DNA of 64,000 nucleotides from Hymenobacter sp. APR13 (GCF_000737515.1 NZ_CP006587.1:3777001-3841000), one strand, 5' to 3'. Positions 7,501 through 18,479 are shown, numbered from the stretch's first letter. Notes: generated by a model from the letters alone, not told the origin. Made by a program: numbers and translations.

Positions 7501-9288
7501 ATGATCAAACATACCTACGACATGGGCCTGATTGGCAACTGCGCCTTCCTGGCTCTCATCCGCAAGGATACCTCGGTGGCCTGGATGTGCTGGCCCCGCT
7601 TTGATAGCAGCTTTGTGTTCGGCGACCTGCTCGACGGCCAGAAGGGCGGCGAGTTCAGCGTGAAACCGGCCGCGCCCGGCCAGTTCGAGTCGCACCAATA
7701 CTACGAGCAGAACACCAACGTGCTGTGCACCGAAATCGGGAGTGAAGACGGGCGCTACCGCGTCACGGACTTCGCACCGCGCTTTCCGCAGTATGAGCGC
7801 TACTACAAGCCGCTGATGATGATCCGGAAGCTGGAGCCGCTGGCTGGCACGCCCCGTATCCGCGTGAGCTGCAACCCGGTGGGCAACTATGGCGAAACCC
7901 GCCTTACGCGCCGCCGCAGCTCCAACCACATTGCCTATCTGGGCCTGGAAGAGGAAATCCGCCTCACTACCGACATCCCGCTCACCTACATCACCGATGG
8001 CGAGGACTTCGTGCTCAGCGAAACCCGCTACCTGGTGCTCACCTATGGCGCGCCGCTGGAAGCCGCGCTGGGCAGCACCGCCGAGCGGTTTCTGCGCGCC
8101 ACCACCGACTATTGGCGCCAGTGGGTGAAAAGCACCACCATCAGCAACTTCCACCAGCAGGCCGTGATTCGGTCGGCGCTGGCCCTCAAGGTGCACCAGT
8201 ACGAAGACACCGGCGCCATCATTGCGGCCAGCACCACCAGCCTGCCCGAAGCGCCCGGCAGCACCCGCAACTGGGACTACCGCTACTGCTGGATGCGCGA
8301 CACGTTCTACACGCTCACGGCCTTCAACAACATCGGGCATTTCGAGGAGATGGAGCGGTATTTCCACTACATCGCCAACATCACCAGCAAGGTCAGCGGC
8401 GACAAGTACCAGCCGCTCTACGGCATCAGCGGCGCCTCGGAGCTGACTGAGCACGAGCTGCCGCTGGCCGGCTACCTCGGCAACCAGCCCGTGCGCATCG
8501 GCAACGACGCCTTCACGCATATCCAGAACGATGTGTACGGCCAGATTCTGGTGGCGCTGCTGCCGCTCTACGTGGATGCCCGTTTCCAGAGCCCCGAGCG
8601 CAACAGCCCGGAGAAGATGGTGTTTGACACGCTGCGCATGATCGAGAAAACCATGGACCAGCCCGACGCCGGCCTGTGGGAGTTCCGCCACATTGCGCAG
8701 TATCACTGCTACACCTACCTGTTTCACTGGGCCGGCAGCCACGCCGCCCGTAAGGTGGCCCAGGCGCTCCAGAACCCCGAAATGGAGGCCCTGGCCACCC
8801 GCCTGATGCACGCCGCCGAAGAGCGGGTTGAGCAATGCTTCAGCGAAGAGCACCAAGCCTATGCCAACGCCATCGGCTCGCCCCACCTCGACGCCAGCAC
8901 CCTGCAGCTGATCATGATGGGCTACCTCGACCCGACCACCGAGCGCGCCCACCGTCACCTGCAGGCCCTGGAAAAAGAGCTGATGACGCCCGAAGGCCTG
9001 TTCTACCGCTACCGCCACCCCGACGATTTCGGCACGCCCGAAACCACGTTCCTGATCTGCTCCTTCTGGTACGTCGAGACGCTGGCCTGCGTCGGCCGCC
9101 TCGATGATGCCGTTCGCGAGTTCGAGAAGCTCATCACCTACACCAACCACCTGGGCCTGCTCTCGGAGGACGTGGACGCCAAAACCGGCTCACAGTGGGG
9201 CAACTTCCCGCAGGCCTATAGCCACGTGGGCCTCGTGAATGCCGCCTATCGCATCTCCAAAAAGCTGGACCGCCCGACTTTCGTGTAA
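7501..9288 (+). CDS. Glycoside hydrolase family 15 protein (glucoamylase/trehalase type)
   Basis: The start at 7501 (MIKHTYDMGLIGNCAFLALI) gives 595 residues and matches the usual bacterial GH15 N-terminus; an upstream ATG at 7318 would only add low-complexity sequence. An N-terminal beta-sandwich region (about residues 1-230) precedes an (alpha/alpha)6 barrel. Barrel signatures are NWDYRYCWMRDTFYT near residue 257, AGLWEFR with the likely general acid Glu394, LLSEDVD with a possible general base Glu556, and GNFPQAYSHVGLVNAA. There is no signal peptide, so it acts in the cytoplasm. Some bacterial GH15 members of this shape hydrolyse trehalose instead of starch oligosaccharides. With a trehalose-6-phosphate synthase/phosphatase nearby, a trehalose role is plausible but inferred. 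Confidence 0.88.
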   Translation: MIKHTYDMGLIGNCAFLALIRKDTSVAWMCWPRFDSSFVFGDLLDGQKGGEFSVKPAAPGQFESHQYYEQNTNVLCTEIGSEDGRYRVTDFAPRFPQYERYYKPLMMIRKLEPLAGTPRIRVSCNPVGNYGETRLTRRRSSNHIAYLGLEEEIRLTTDIPLTYITDGEDFVLSETRYLVLTYGAPLEAALGSTAERFLRATTDYWRQWVKSTTISNFHQQAVIRSALALKVHQYEDTGAIIAASTTSLPEAPGSTRNWDYRYCWMRDTFYTLTAFNNIGHFEEMERYFHYIANITSKVSGDKYQPLYGISGASELTEHELPLAGYLGNQPVRIGNDAFTHIQNDVYGQILVALLPLYVDARFQSPERNSPEKMVFDTLRMIEKTMDQPDAGLWEFRHIAQYHCYTYLFHWAGSHAARKVAQALQNPEMEALATRLMHAAEERVEQCFSEEHQAYANAIGSPHLDASTLQLIMMGYLDPTTERAHRHLQALEKELMTPEGLFYRYRHPDDFGTPETTFLICSFWYVETLACVGRLDDAVREFEKLITYTNHLGLLSEDVDAKTGSQWGNFPQAYSHVGLVNAAYRISKKLDRPTFV

Positions 9289-9309
9289 GATCAGCTGTAA
9301 CTTAAAGTA

Positions 9310-9346
9310 AAACGGCCAGCTTCTCTAAGCGAGAAGCTGGCCGTTT
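9310..9346 (+). terminator. Terminator after the GH15 gene
   Basis: A 16-bp perfect stem (AAACGGCCAGCTTCTC and complement) with a 5-base loop. As its ends are A/T-rich it could work for both the GH15 gene and the convergent metalloprotease gene. Confidence 0.7.
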
Positions 9347-9364
9347 ACTTGTGTTCTAGGCATT

Positions 9365-10081
9365 TTAATCCGCGTCGGCGGCGCGTAGGTGAACGCGGTT
9401 GAGCTCGGCTTTGTGCTGGCGCCAGTCGGGCATGAACTGGTCCATCAGGCCCCAGAAGCGGGCGTTGTGGTACCGCTCGTGCAGGTGGGTTAGTTCGTGC
9501 ACCACCACGTATTCCATGCAGGGCAGGGGCCGCTTGATCAGCTCCAGATTCAGCCAGATGCGGCGCGCCTGAATGTTGCAGGTGCCCCAGCGGGTTTTCA
9601 TCTGCTTGATGCCCCAGCTGCTGGCCTGCGCCCCCACCACGGGCTGCCAGGCAGCCAGCAGCGCCGGTAGCTGCTGGCGGAGCTGCTGCCGGTACCAGCC
9701 ATCCAGCGCCTTGCGGCGCTGCTCCACGGTGCTGCCGGCCCGGATGTGCAGCGTCAGGATAGGGGGCTCGGCGTTGGGCAGTAGCACTACTTTAGGCGCG
9801 CCTTCAGAGTCCTGTACCTGCAGCACATACGCCTGCCCCTGATACGCATGCAGCTCGCCCGAAACGTAGGTGAGAGCCGGTGCCACCTCGCGCGCCGCAA
9901 AGCGGGTCTGGTGCTTCTCAATCCAGGCGCGGCGGGCCAGCACCAGCTCCCGGATGGTGGCATCGGGCGTACGTAGCGGCACGGCTACCCGCACCCGCCC
10001 GTCGGGCATGTGCACGCTCAGGCGCAGCGTCCGGATATTCTTGCGCACGACTTCCACCGGGAGGTCGTCAATCAGCAGCAA
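9365..10081 (-). CDS. YgjP/SprT-like zinc metallopeptidase (DUF45, M48-like)
   Basis: The zinc site HELTHLHERYHNARFW is near the C-terminus (HExxH plus a downstream His). Before it come KTRWGTCN and WLNLELIKRP, the layout of the YgjP-like family (often annotated M48-type). A possible start is TTG at 10081 (LLLIDDLPVEVV), giving 238 residues. The frame stays open to 10297, but that part is translated intergenic palindrome and is unlikely to be coding. Predicted to be cytoplasmic, with unknown substrates. It is convergent with the GH15 gene and downstream of the trehalose synthase gene in the same direction, separated by about 265 bases of repeats. Confidence 0.75.
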   Translation of the reverse strand: MLLIDDLPVEVVRKNIRTLRLSVHMPDGRVRVAVPLRTPDATIRELVLARRAWIEKHQTRFAAREVAPALTYVSGELHAYQGQAYVLQVQDSEGAPKVVLLPNAEPPILTLHIRAGSTVEQRRKALDGWYRQQLRQQLPALLAAWQPVVGAQASSWGIKQMKTRWGTCNIQARRIWLNLELIKRPLPCMEYVVVHELTHLHERYHNARFWGLMDQFMPDWRQHKAELNRVHLRAADAD

Positions 10082-10187
10082 GTTTGAGGTGATAGGAGAC
10101 AAGTGATAGGTGACAGGTAAGGTGTGACAGGTTTTCCAGTGCTGGGGGCGAACTACCGGCAGCAAAGCTACAAGCGCGGGCAATAGC

Positions 10188-10245
10188 AAGCCCCGGCGGG
10201 GCGCTACCCTGGCCGCTTGGGCAAGGTGGCGCCCCGCCGGGGCTT
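10188..10245. repeat. Palindromic repeat, CCCCGGCGGGGC family
   Basis: The arms AAGCCCCGGCGGGGCGC and GCGCCCCGCCGGGGCTT enclose a 24-base loop. Related arms occur at 28131-28190 and 32412-32595. Confidence 0.8.
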
Positions 10246-10256
10246 GGCGGGGAGCA

Positions 10257-10347
10257 GTAGCGCGAACTTTGTAGTTCGCGTCACCGCACCGTAACAACGG
10301 AATAGTCCGAGCGGTGCGAGGAGCGCGAACTACAAAGTTCGCGCTAC
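10257..10347. repeat. Palindromic repeat, GTAGCGCGAACTTTGTAG family
   Basis: Exact 24-base arms (10257-10280 and 10324-10347); each arm itself holds a small hairpin (CGCGAACT...AGTTCGCG). A second copy is at 25743-25827. The right end touches the stop codon of the trehalose synthase gene. Confidence 0.85.
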
Positions 10348-12521
10348 TACAACAGTTGGCGCAGGAGCCGGCGCACGTCGGGGGTGCCGGCTACGTGGTA
10401 GCGGGCCAGCGAGCGGGAGGTGGTGCCCACCTTCACGGTGTAGGCTTCGGGTGGCATGGCCCGGAACGTATCCTCGTCGGTGCGGTCGTCGCCGATGGCC
10501 AGCGTAAAGCCCGGCTGGTAGGTGGCCAGCCAGCGGGCGGCGGCCGAGCCCTTGTGGATGCCGGCTGTCTTGATTTCGATGACTTTATTGCCCTCCATCA
10601 CCTGCAAATCGCCGTTGGAGGTCATGAAGGTGAGGTGGTTAAGCAGGTCGCGGGCGCGCACGGCCCCCAGCTCGGCATCGGCGCGGCGGTAGTGCCACAC
10701 CAGCGAGTAGTCCTTGTCCTCGATAAACGAGCCGGCCGTGCGGGCCACGTACAGCGCCAGAATCGAGCGGATTTCGGGTTTCCAGTCGTTGCTGAGGGTC
10801 TGGAACAGCTGCCAGTCCTCGCCGGCTGGCCGCAGCCACACGCCATGCTCGGCAATGAAGTCGATGGGCAGATGCCCCAGCCAGGTTTGCAGCGTGGCCC
10901 GGTCGCGGCCACTGATGACCACCACCCGGTTCTGCGGCACGTCGGCCAGGGCCTTGAGCAGCAGCAGCAGCTCCTGGTCGGGGCGGGCGCGCTGCGGATC
11001 GGGGTGGAAGGGGGCCAGCGTGCCGTCGTAGTCGAGCAGCAGCAGGCGCGAGGGGGCTGCATGGTACTCACTGAGCAGCTGCGTCGTGGCCGTGGGTGTG
11101 AGGGTTTCAGTGGCCAGCGTGTGCTGCTTGATCTTGGTGTAGGCCAGTCGGTCCATGAACAGCTGCGTCCAGGCAAACACGTTGTACTGGCGCACCAAAG
11201 CCTGCATGGCGCTCATGCGCTGAATCTGCTCTTCCTCGGGCATCACCAGCGCATCGTGCATGGCCTCAGCCAGTTGGCCGGTATCGGTGGGGTTGATGAT
11301 GAGGGCATCCGACAGCTCCCGCGCTGCCCCGGCCCGCTCGCTCAGAATCAGCACGCCGCGCTGGTCGGCTTTGCTGGCCACAAATTCTTTGGCTACCAGG
11401 TTCATGCCGTCGCGCATGGGCGTCACCAGCGCCACTTCGGCCAGGCGGTAGAAGGAAGCCAGCTCTTCCAGCGGAAAAGAGCGGTAGAAGTAGTGGATTG
11501 GGGTCCATGAGATGGTGCGGTACCGCGAGTTGATGCGGCCCACCAGCTCGTCAATTTCCTCTTTTAGACTAGCGTACTGAGCCACCTGGTCGCGGGAGGG
11601 CACTACCACCATCAGCAGGCTGGCTTGCTCGCGCCACTCGGGGTAGCGCTGCAGCAGCAGCTCGAAGGCGCGCAGGCGCTGGGCAATGCCCTTAGAATAG
11701 TCGAGGCGGTCGATGCTCAGAATCACGCGCACGTCGCGCAGGGCCTCGCGGTAGTTGGCCTCGTGCCGGACAGCTGCCTCTGATGCTGCCGCCGCCACAA
11801 ACCGCTCGTAGTCGATGCCCATCGGGAAGGCATCCACCAGCACCGTGCGGGTGCCGGTTTCAATCTGCCCATTCTGCGAAGACATGCCCAGCAGCTGCGA
11901 CACTGCGCTCAGGAAATGGCGCATATACCCGAAGGTGTGGAAGCCGATCAGGTCAGCCCCCAGCATACCTTGCAGCAGCTCCCGGCGCCACGGCAGCACC
12001 CGAATCAGCTCGTACGACGGAAACGGAATATGCAGGAAGAAACCGATGGTGCAGTCGGGGCGGGCTTGGCGCAGCAGGGCCGGCAGCAGCAGCAGCTGGT
12101 AGTCGTGGATCCAGATGGTGTCGTCGGGGCCGGCCAGCTCCAGCACGGCGCGGCAGAATTTCTCGTTCACGGCCACGTAGGCCTCCCAGTGGCTTTGCTC
12201 GTAGGTGGCGTACTGCGTGAAGTAGTGGAAGGTAGGCCAGAGCGTGGAGTTGCTGAAGCCCTCGTAAAAGTCGCGGATTTCGGTTTCGGTGAGAAACACC
12301 GGCACCATGCTGTTCTGGGCCAGCTGCTCGCAGACGTAGGCTTCTTCGGCGGCATCCTCCACGTATAGCCCCGGCCAGCCCACCCACACGTTGTCATCCT
12401 GCTGATAGATGGAGCCGAGGCCGGTAGCCAGCCCGCCTTCGCTGGGCTGAAACGTGAGGCTTTCTTCAGTCCGCAGGATTTTCGTGGGCAGGCGGTTCGA
12501 GACAATAAGGGTACGGGACAT
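10347..12521 (-). CDS. Bifunctional trehalose-6-phosphate synthase/trehalose-phosphatase
   Basis: A 724-residue fusion of a GT20 synthase and a HAD phosphatase, which together turn UDP-glucose and glucose-6-phosphate into trehalose. The start at 12521 ([15 protein letters not shown]) matches OtsA N-termini; an upstream ATG at 12566 adds 15 unlikely residues. Synthase motifs are [42 protein letters not shown] and [10 protein letters not shown]. The phosphatase half starts near residue 485 with [12 protein letters not shown] (catalytic Asp pair), then VVVISGRDR and [10 protein letters not shown]. Both active sites look intact. Trehalose protects against desiccation and osmotic stress, and the GH15 enzyme two genes away may be the degrading counterpart. 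Confidence 0.95.
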   Translation of the reverse strand: MSRTLIVSNRLPTKILRTEESLTFQPSEGGLATGLGSIYQQDDNVWVGWPGLYVEDAAEEAYVCEQLAQNSMVPVFLTETEIRDFYEGFSNSTLWPTFHYFTQYATYEQSHWEAYVAVNEKFCRAVLELAGPDDTIWIHDYQLLLLPALLRQARPDCTIGFFLHIPFPSYELIRVLPWRRELLQGMLGADLIGFHTFGYMRHFLSAVSQLLGMSSQNGQIETGTRTVLVDAFPMGIDYERFVAAAASEAAVRHEANYREALRDVRVILSIDRLDYSKGIAQRLRAFELLLQRYPEWREQASLLMVVVPSRDQVAQYASLKEEIDELVGRINSRYRTISWTPIHYFYRSFPLEELASFYRLAEVALVTPMRDGMNLVAKEFVASKADQRGVLILSERAGAARELSDALIINPTDTGQLAEAMHDALVMPEEEQIQRMSAMQALVRQYNVFAWTQLFMDRLAYTKIKQHTLATETLTPTATTQLLSEYHAAPSRLLLLDYDGTLAPFHPDPQRARPDQELLLLLKALADVPQNRVVVISGRDRATLQTWLGHLPIDFIAEHGVWLRPAGEDWQLFQTLSNDWKPEIRSILALYVARTAGSFIEDKDYSLVWHYRRADAELGAVRARDLLNHLTFMTSNGDLQVMEGNKVIEIKTAGIHKGSAAARWLATYQPGFTLAIGDDRTDEDTFRAMPPEAYTVKVGTTSRSLARYHVAGTPDVRRLLRQLL

Positions 12522-12720
12522 GGGCCGTTTGGAATGGTGAACCCCTTGGTTTACGGGAGAAACCAACGCTCAGCCATTAGTATTTCTGCGCAGTTTTCTT
12601 ACCGCGCCGGCCATTACCGCGCAGTCAGGGTTACGTTACTCACCATCATGAAGACCTAATCTGTTAAGCCGCTGCAGAGGGTATTGCCGGATATGGAGGA
12701 GTAGGAACCGCTAAACAGGA

Positions 12721-13800
12721 TTAGGCCACGCCAAACCGCTCGAACGATTGCCAATACTTGTCCTTATATATCTCATACGTCACCTCCAACGTGCTGGCGT
12801 ACTGGGTTTGCAACAGGTAGAGTACCTTCGACGGCTTGCGAAAATCCCGGCAGGCAAAATAGATTTCCCGCTGGCTGTCAGCTGTCTGACGGCCCAGGTT
12901 CAGGTACCCTCCGATGTCTGGTAGCTCGGCCAGTAGTTCATCTTCCAGCGTGTCGAGCAGCGCGTACGTTTCATCGTCGGGCATACCGCTGTTGTTGATA
13001 TCCTCATAGGTCACCATCACTACTACTATCCACGGGTGCGAGGCTTTGGCTTCCCAGGCTAGCAGATCGGTGTTCATAATGGCAAACAGCTTATTGCCGT
13101 TTCCCAGCTCAGCCTGAAAGCTGGTGTACGTGTCGTCGGTAGTACCGTGGTACTGGCCCTCATACTTCTCAATGAACTCTTTCTGCCGCCACAGCAGATA
13201 ATCCTGCAGCTTGGTAATGGCAATAAGCGGCTGCTGAGCATCCGCGGGCCCTGTCACCGTTATCTGGTCGATGGAGGTGGCAAAGCCGAGCTCACCCAGA
13301 TAAGTTTCCAGAAAGATGAGCGCCCCGTTCCGGACGGTGGTGCTGTCGGCTTCCGTGAAGTGCGGGTGCACCAGTACCAGGCTGATTTCGTCGGGGTAAG
13401 CCGGGTCGTCGTTAGGGTAAAAGTGGAGGGTGTCGGCATTGAACTCGAAGCCGGCCATGTTGATGGATATGCCTGAAATGTCACTTGCCGTTTTCAGGGC
13501 CGTAAACTTCCAGCCCGGTAGCGCCGGTGCCGCGGCCACCAGCTCTTCCACAAGCCCGATCAGGTCAAGTGCCCCCTCCGCCGAGAAAACCAGCTCCGCC
13601 GTGTCGTCCGTCAGCATACCCGTCTGGAAATAGAAGCCTTCCCTGACCTCGTCGAGGGCCGGCGTAAGCAGGGCAAAAAAGTCTTCGGGAATCAGGGTGC
13701 CTTCCTGCACCACGCGGAAGAAAGCCTGTTCGTGCTGGGAAAACCAGTGCCAGAATGCAGTGTAGCGCGCGCTGAGCGCAGCAGAGGAAGGGAGAGTCAT
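12721..13800 (-). CDS. DUF695-like cytoplasmic protein of unknown function
   Basis: A 359-residue acidic protein with no signal peptide or membrane span. The second half (about residues 215-355) has the pattern of DUF695 proteins: KLFAIMNTDL, HPWIVVVMVTYED, DETYALLDTLEDEL, then REIYFACRDF. The first half (for example TLHFYPNDDP) probably forms a second unnamed domain. No catalytic motif is visible and no function is known. It is the last protein gene before the second tRNA-Glu unit and is transcribed in the same direction as the trehalose synthase gene, with a gap of about 200 bases in which I see no gene. Confidence 0.6.
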   Translation of the reverse strand: MTLPSSAALSARYTAFWHWFSQHEQAFFRVVQEGTLIPEDFFALLTPALDEVREGFYFQTGMLTDDTAELVFSAEGALDLIGLVEELVAAAPALPGWKFTALKTASDISGISINMAGFEFNADTLHFYPNDDPAYPDEISLVLVHPHFTEADSTTVRNGALIFLETYLGELGFATSIDQITVTGPADAQQPLIAITKLQDYLLWRQKEFIEKYEGQYHGTTDDTYTSFQAELGNGNKLFAIMNTDLLAWEAKASHPWIVVVMVTYEDINNSGMPDDETYALLDTLEDELLAELPDIGGYLNLGRQTADSQREIYFACRDFRKPSKVLYLLQTQYASTLEVTYEIYKDKYWQSFERFGVA

Positions 13801-13861
13801 GGAGGCAAGTAAAGAAACCTCCGCGAAAGCCCGCCCGCCTCCGGTGGCCCGAAAAGCAAAA

Positions 13862-13891
13862 CACCCGCTCTGAAGTGAATCAGAGCGGGTG
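13862..13891 (-). terminator. Terminator of tRNA-Glu copy 2
   Basis: A perfect 12-bp stem (CACCCGCTCTGA with TCAGAGCGGGTG) followed on the minus strand by TTTTGCTTTT. Confidence 0.8.
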
Positions 13892-13897
13892 CTTTCG

Positions 13898-13969
13898 TAG
13901 TCCGTAGGGGAATCGAACCCCTGTTGGTAGAATGAAAATCTACTGTCCTAACCCCTAGACGAACGGACC
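13898..13969 (-). tRNA. tRNA-Glu (anticodon TTC), copy 2
   Basis: Identical in all 72 positions to the copy at 6400-6471, with anticodon TTC and no encoded CCA. Confidence 0.95.
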
Positions 13970-13999
13970 ATTTCAAACGGCGTTTTCCGTTTTGGTGGT

Positions 14000-14030
14000 G
14001 CAAAGATAGGAGGCGCCTGCCAGCAGGCAA
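14000..14030 (-). promoter_or_regulatory. Promoter of tRNA-Glu copy 2
   Basis: The minus strand has TATCTTTGC at 14008-14000 and TTG at 14030-14028, 19 bases apart. Confidence 0.65.
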
Positions 14031-14075
14031 GGGGTGGGTAATAAAATTTTTGCCTCAATAGGGAAAACCGCTTGA

Positions 14076-15227
<1,152 letters not shown>

Positions 15228-15243
15228 GCTGTTCTGCTTTGGC

Positions 15244-15281
15244 AACAAAAAAGGGCTTCAGCAATGGAGCCCTTTTTTGTT
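15244..15281 (+). terminator. gapA terminator
   Basis: The stem AACAAAAAAGGGCT pairs with AGCCCTTTTTTGTT, a classic hairpin plus T run. The remaining gap to 15535 (about 250 bases) contains the next promoter and short repeats of the type ACTACTCAGCTACTC, and no gene. Confidence 0.9.
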
Positions 15282-15467
15282 GCCGAAGCAGAACGAGGAA
15301 CTGAGCAGGGTAGTAACGGAGTATAAGAAGGTGCCTGGTCTGGCTGGTGCGTGTTCCAGGGCTTTCCGGACTGCCGGTTGTGAGCTGGTAGGGCCGGTGC
15401 AACCCCGTGTGGCCTGGAAACTGGCGTACATGGCCCGGCCGGCTTACAGGCTGTGCAGAATGCCGGT

Positions 15468-15476
15468 TACCTTTGC
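15468..15476 (+). promoter_or_regulatory. -7 box of the lipid kinase gene
   Basis: TACCTTTGC, an exact TAnnTTTGC match 59 bases before the GTG at 15536. It lies downstream of the ATG at 15407, which argues that the longer frame is not the gene. Confidence 0.55.
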
Positions 15477-15535
15477 CAGATAAGTTCTCCGGTATCCGGC
15501 TACTCAGCTACTCCACTACTCAGCTACTCTCCCGC

Positions 15536-16405
15536 GTGCGCATCTGCTTTATCCTGAACCCGACTTCCGGCACCAACCGCACCGAGGATGTGCCGGCTTT
15601 GCTTACGCGCTACGCCACGGCGGCCGGCGCCGAGTTCGAGATTCAGTCTACGGCCTACGCCGGCCACGCCGAGCAGCTGGCCCGGCAGGCGGCCGCGGCG
15701 GGGTGCCGGGTGGTGGTGGCCGTGGGCGGCGACGGTACCGTGAACGAAGTGGCCCGCGGCCTGCTGGGCACGGCGGCGGCGCTGGGCATTGTGCCGCGCG
15801 GCTCCGGCAACGGGCTGGCGCGCCACCTGCACATTCCGCTGGACTTGCCGGGAGCCGTGCGCCGCGCCTGCCAGCCCACCTTCCAGCGCATCGACGCCGG
15901 CGAAATCAACGGGCGGCCGTTCTTCTGCACGGCCGGGCTGGGGTTTGACGCCCACGTGAGCAAGATGTTTGCGCGGGCCGGCACCCGCGGGCTGAGCACC
16001 TACGTGAAAGTGGCTTTGCGTGAGTACCGGCGCTACCGCCCTGTGCCGGTGCAAGTCACGCTGCAGGGCCAGGAGCTGTTCGACACGCACTGCTACGTGC
16101 TGGCCTTCGCCAACGCCGCCCAGTACGGCAACAACGCCTACATCGCGCCCCGCGCCAACATTCAGGACGGGTTACTGGACGTGTGTTTGATCGACGGATT
16201 GTCGTTGCCGCGGGCGGTGCGGGTGGGGCTGGGTCTGGCGCTGGGCACGCTGGCCACCTCGGGCGGGGCGGTGTACCACACCACGCAGCAGGTGCGGGTG
16301 CAGTCGGCCACGCCGCTGGGCTTCCACGTGGATGGCGACTACGTGGAAGATGCCACCGATTTTGAGGTGCTGCTGCACCCGCTGGCGCTGGAAGTGGCCG
16401 TGTAG
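15536..16405 (+). CDS. YegS/DgkB-type lipid (diacylglycerol) kinase
   Basis: The GTG start at 15536 gives VRICFILNPTSGT, the canonical NPxSG beginning of this family, and 289 residues, close to the usual 290-300. The kinase signature GGDGTVNEVARGL is at about residue 64 and PRGSGNGLARHL follows. The C-terminal lobe has GLGFDAHVS and ends FHVDGDYVED. These proteins use ATP to phosphorylate diacylglycerol or related lipids at the inner face of the membrane. The actual substrate (diacylglycerol, sphingoid base or another lipid) cannot be told from sequence. It is convergent with the kinase gene at 16410, with only 4 bases between the stop codons. Confidence 0.88.
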   Translation: MRICFILNPTSGTNRTEDVPALLTRYATAAGAEFEIQSTAYAGHAEQLARQAAAAGCRVVVAVGGDGTVNEVARGLLGTAAALGIVPRGSGNGLARHLHIPLDLPGAVRRACQPTFQRIDAGEINGRPFFCTAGLGFDAHVSKMFARAGTRGLSTYVKVALREYRRYRPVPVQVTLQGQELFDTHCYVLAFANAAQYGNNAYIAPRANIQDGLLDVCLIDGLSLPRAVRVGLGLALGTLATSGGAVYHTTQQVRVQSATPLGFHVDGDYVEDATDFEVLLHPLALEVAV

Positions 16406-16409
16406 CGTT

Positions 16410-17975
16410 TCAGGCGGCGCCTGGTAGCGTCACCACAAACTCGGTGCCCTGGCCTTCCTCGGTGTCAAATGTGAGGGTGCCGTTGTGGCCGTTGGTGATG
16501 ATGTCGTAGCTGAGCGAGAGGCCCAGGCCGGTGCCTTCGCCGGTGGGCTTGGTGGTGAAAAACGGCTGGAAAACCTTCTGGCGCACGGCCTCCGGGATTC
16601 CGTCGCCGTTGTCGTGCACGCAGATTTGCACGTCGCCGGTGGGCAGGCGCCGGGTGCACACGCGCACGGTAGGCTCGAAGCCCACGGGCTGCCGCAGCTG
16701 GCGCTTCTGCACGGCGTAGAAGGCGTTGGTGAACAGGTTGAGCAGCACCCGGCCCAGGTCCTGGCCCACGGCCTCCACCGGCCCGATGGCGGGGTCCAGC
16801 TCGGTCAGGAGGGAGGCGTTGAAAGTTTTGTCTTTGGCGCGCAGGCCGTGGTAGGCCAAGCGCAGGTATTCGTCGGCCAGGGTATTGAGGTCGATGGGCT
16901 GGCGCTCGGTGCTTTGGGCGCGGGAGTGTTCCAGCATGCCCCGCACGATGCTGGCGGCCCGGTGGCCGTGGTGGTTGATTTTCTCCAGATTCTGGCGCAG
17001 ATCCTGCAGCAGCAGGGGCTCCAGCTCGGGGTTGCGGATGGGGCTGCGCTGCTCGGCCTCCAGCTCCTGCACCAGCTCGGCACTGACATCGGCAAAGTTG
17101 GTGACGAAGTTGAGCGGGTTCTGGATTTCGTGGGCAATGCCGGCCGTCAGCTCGCCCAGTGAGGCCATTTTCTCGCTCTGAATCAGCTGGGCCTGGGTGT
17201 TTTTGAGCTCGGTGAGGGCCTGCTGCAGCTCCTCGGTCTGCTGCTGCAGCGTAGCGGTGCGCTCGGCCACCAGCCGCTCCAGCTCGGCGTTTTGGGCTTC
17301 CATCTGGCAGCGCGCTTTTTCTTCTTCCTCGTGCTGCAGCCGCTCGGCTTCTAGGCGTTTTTTCTGGTTTTTGGCCAGCACCACGAAGGTAATAAACCAG
17401 ATAACGGCGAAGCCCTGCGCCGTTTCCAGCACGCTGCCGAAGGTGCCGGACAGGCTCCCGATGAGCAATGTAAGCAGCTCGGCCGCGGCGTGCAGCGCCA
17501 GCGGGGCCAGGGCCAGCAGCAGGGTGCGGGCGGGTCGGTAGTCGCGGGCGCGTACCAGCACGGCCGCCCCAACTACGTACACGAACAGATAGTACAGCTC
17601 ATCACCGAGGTCGGCCTTCCAGCCTGCCAGGAAGCACAGCGCAAACAGCGCCACTCCCGGCACCCAGATCCGGCCCAGCAAATAGCTGAGGCGAGGCATG
17701 CGGGTGGGCAGGTCGAGGAAGCGCCGCAGCCACCGCACGGCCAGTAAGGCCAGTAGGCACCCAAACAAAATAGAGCCATTCGTGGCCTCAGACGCATCGA
17801 TGGCCAACACCCTAAGTAGCACGCCCGCAGCGGCCGGCTGCTGCCCCCCCAGGCCGGAGGGTGCAGCCCGGCGCGGTGGCAGCACCGCAGGAATGGGGCG
17901 GCCAAGCTTAACAGTGCGAAATAGTCGAGCCGGCCGGAGCGGCGTCCGCCGGCCCGGTACCATCGGGCAACGCAT
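16410..17975 (-). CDS. Membrane-bound sensor histidine kinase (HisKA/HATPase_c)
   Basis: 521 residues. After a basic N-terminus of about 50 residues come about five hydrophobic spans (roughly residues 65-205). A charged coiled coil follows ([18 protein letters not shown] through [16 protein letters not shown]). The H box is [20 protein letters not shown], and the ATPase domain has [19 protein letters not shown] and [14 protein letters not shown]. All kinase motifs look functional. No response regulator gene is adjacent. The membrane part has no recognisable ligand-binding domain, so it may sense a membrane or redox state. The start ATG at 17975 is the first in frame; a later start would remove only part of the basic leader. 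Confidence 0.85.
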   Translation of the reverse strand: MRCPMVPGRRTPLRPARLFRTVKLGRPIPAVLPPRRAAPSGLGGQQPAAAGVLLRVLAIDASEATNGSILFGCLLALLAVRWLRRFLDLPTRMPRLSYLLGRIWVPGVALFALCFLAGWKADLGDELYYLFVYVVGAAVLVRARDYRPARTLLLALAPLALHAAAELLTLLIGSLSGTFGSVLETAQGFAVIWFITFVVLAKNQKKRLEAERLQHEEEEKARCQMEAQNAELERLVAERTATLQQQTEELQQALTELKNTQAQLIQSEKMASLGELTAGIAHEIQNPLNFVTNFADVSAELVQELEAEQRSPIRNPELEPLLLQDLRQNLEKINHHGHRAASIVRGMLEHSRAQSTERQPIDLNTLADEYLRLAYHGLRAKDKTFNASLLTELDPAIGPVEAVGQDLGRVLLNLFTNAFYAVQKRQLRQPVGFEPTVRVCTRRLPTGDVQICVHDNGDGIPEAVRQKVFQPFFTTKPTGEGTGLGLSLSYDIITNGHNGTLTFDTEEGQGTEFVVTLPGAA

Positions 17976-18129
17976 AGTTAGTAGCAGCAGCTGGAAGTAA
18001 ACTATACTTAAAGATGCAATTATAAATGAGTTATGCTATGCTTTTGGGAATGAGTTGTTGGGGCAGCAATCAGCTTGGTCGCTGCCGCCGGCATTGGCTT
18101 GTACGCACTGATTGCACTACATTTCGGCC

Positions 18130-18474
18130 ATGAAAGCCGATAAGAACCGCCGGGAAGGCGTGGTGTACTCCACCAACCCCGATTTCGAATACCAGGATAC
18201 CAACGAGCCCGCCGCCGTCACGCTGCCCCCGCAGCAGCAGAATTTGCGCGTGCAACTCGATAAAAAAGCGCGCGGTGGCAAGCAGGTCACGCTCATCACC
18301 GGCTTTGTGGGCCAGGATGCCGACCTGCAGACGCTGGGCAAGCTGCTCAAAACCAAGTGCGCCGTGGGCGGCAACGCCAAAGACGGCGAAATCATCATCC
18401 AGGGCGACTTCCGCGACAAGGTGATGGCCGTGCTGCTGGAAAAAGGCTATAAGGCCAAGAAGGCGGGTGGGTAG
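18130..18474 (+). CDS. SUI1/eIF1-type translation factor (YciH-like)
   Basis: 114 residues starting [14 protein letters not shown]; an ATG six codons upstream (18112) is a possible alternative. The C-terminal 75 residues carry the SUI1 fold signature: [28 protein letters not shown] and [13 protein letters not shown]. Bacterial YciH proteins of this kind bind the small ribosomal subunit and influence start-site choice; they are not essential. A 21-bp tandem repeat array begins six bases after the stop codon, so the array is part of, or interrupts, its 3' untranslated region. Confidence 0.9.
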   Translation: MKADKNRREGVVYSTNPDFEYQDTNEPAAVTLPPQQQNLRVQLDKKARGGKQVTLITGFVGQDADLQTLGKLLKTKCAVGGNAKDGEIIIQGDFRDKVMAVLLEKGYKAKKAGG

Positions 18475-18479
18475 CCGGC

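Larger units (their letters stand above)
13852..14008 (-). repeat. 157-bp direct repeat carrying a complete tRNA-Glu unit, copy 2
   Basis: Same content as 6354-6510. The three differences are one base in the terminator stem, one in the spacer and one near the promoter. Confidence 0.9.

Noticed and set aside
9310..10297. Metallopeptidase extended to 10297
   Set aside because: The extra part is translated from palindromic repeats.
15407..15535. Extended lipid kinase starting at 15407
   Set aside because: It starts upstream of an exact -7 box and adds residues unlike the family.
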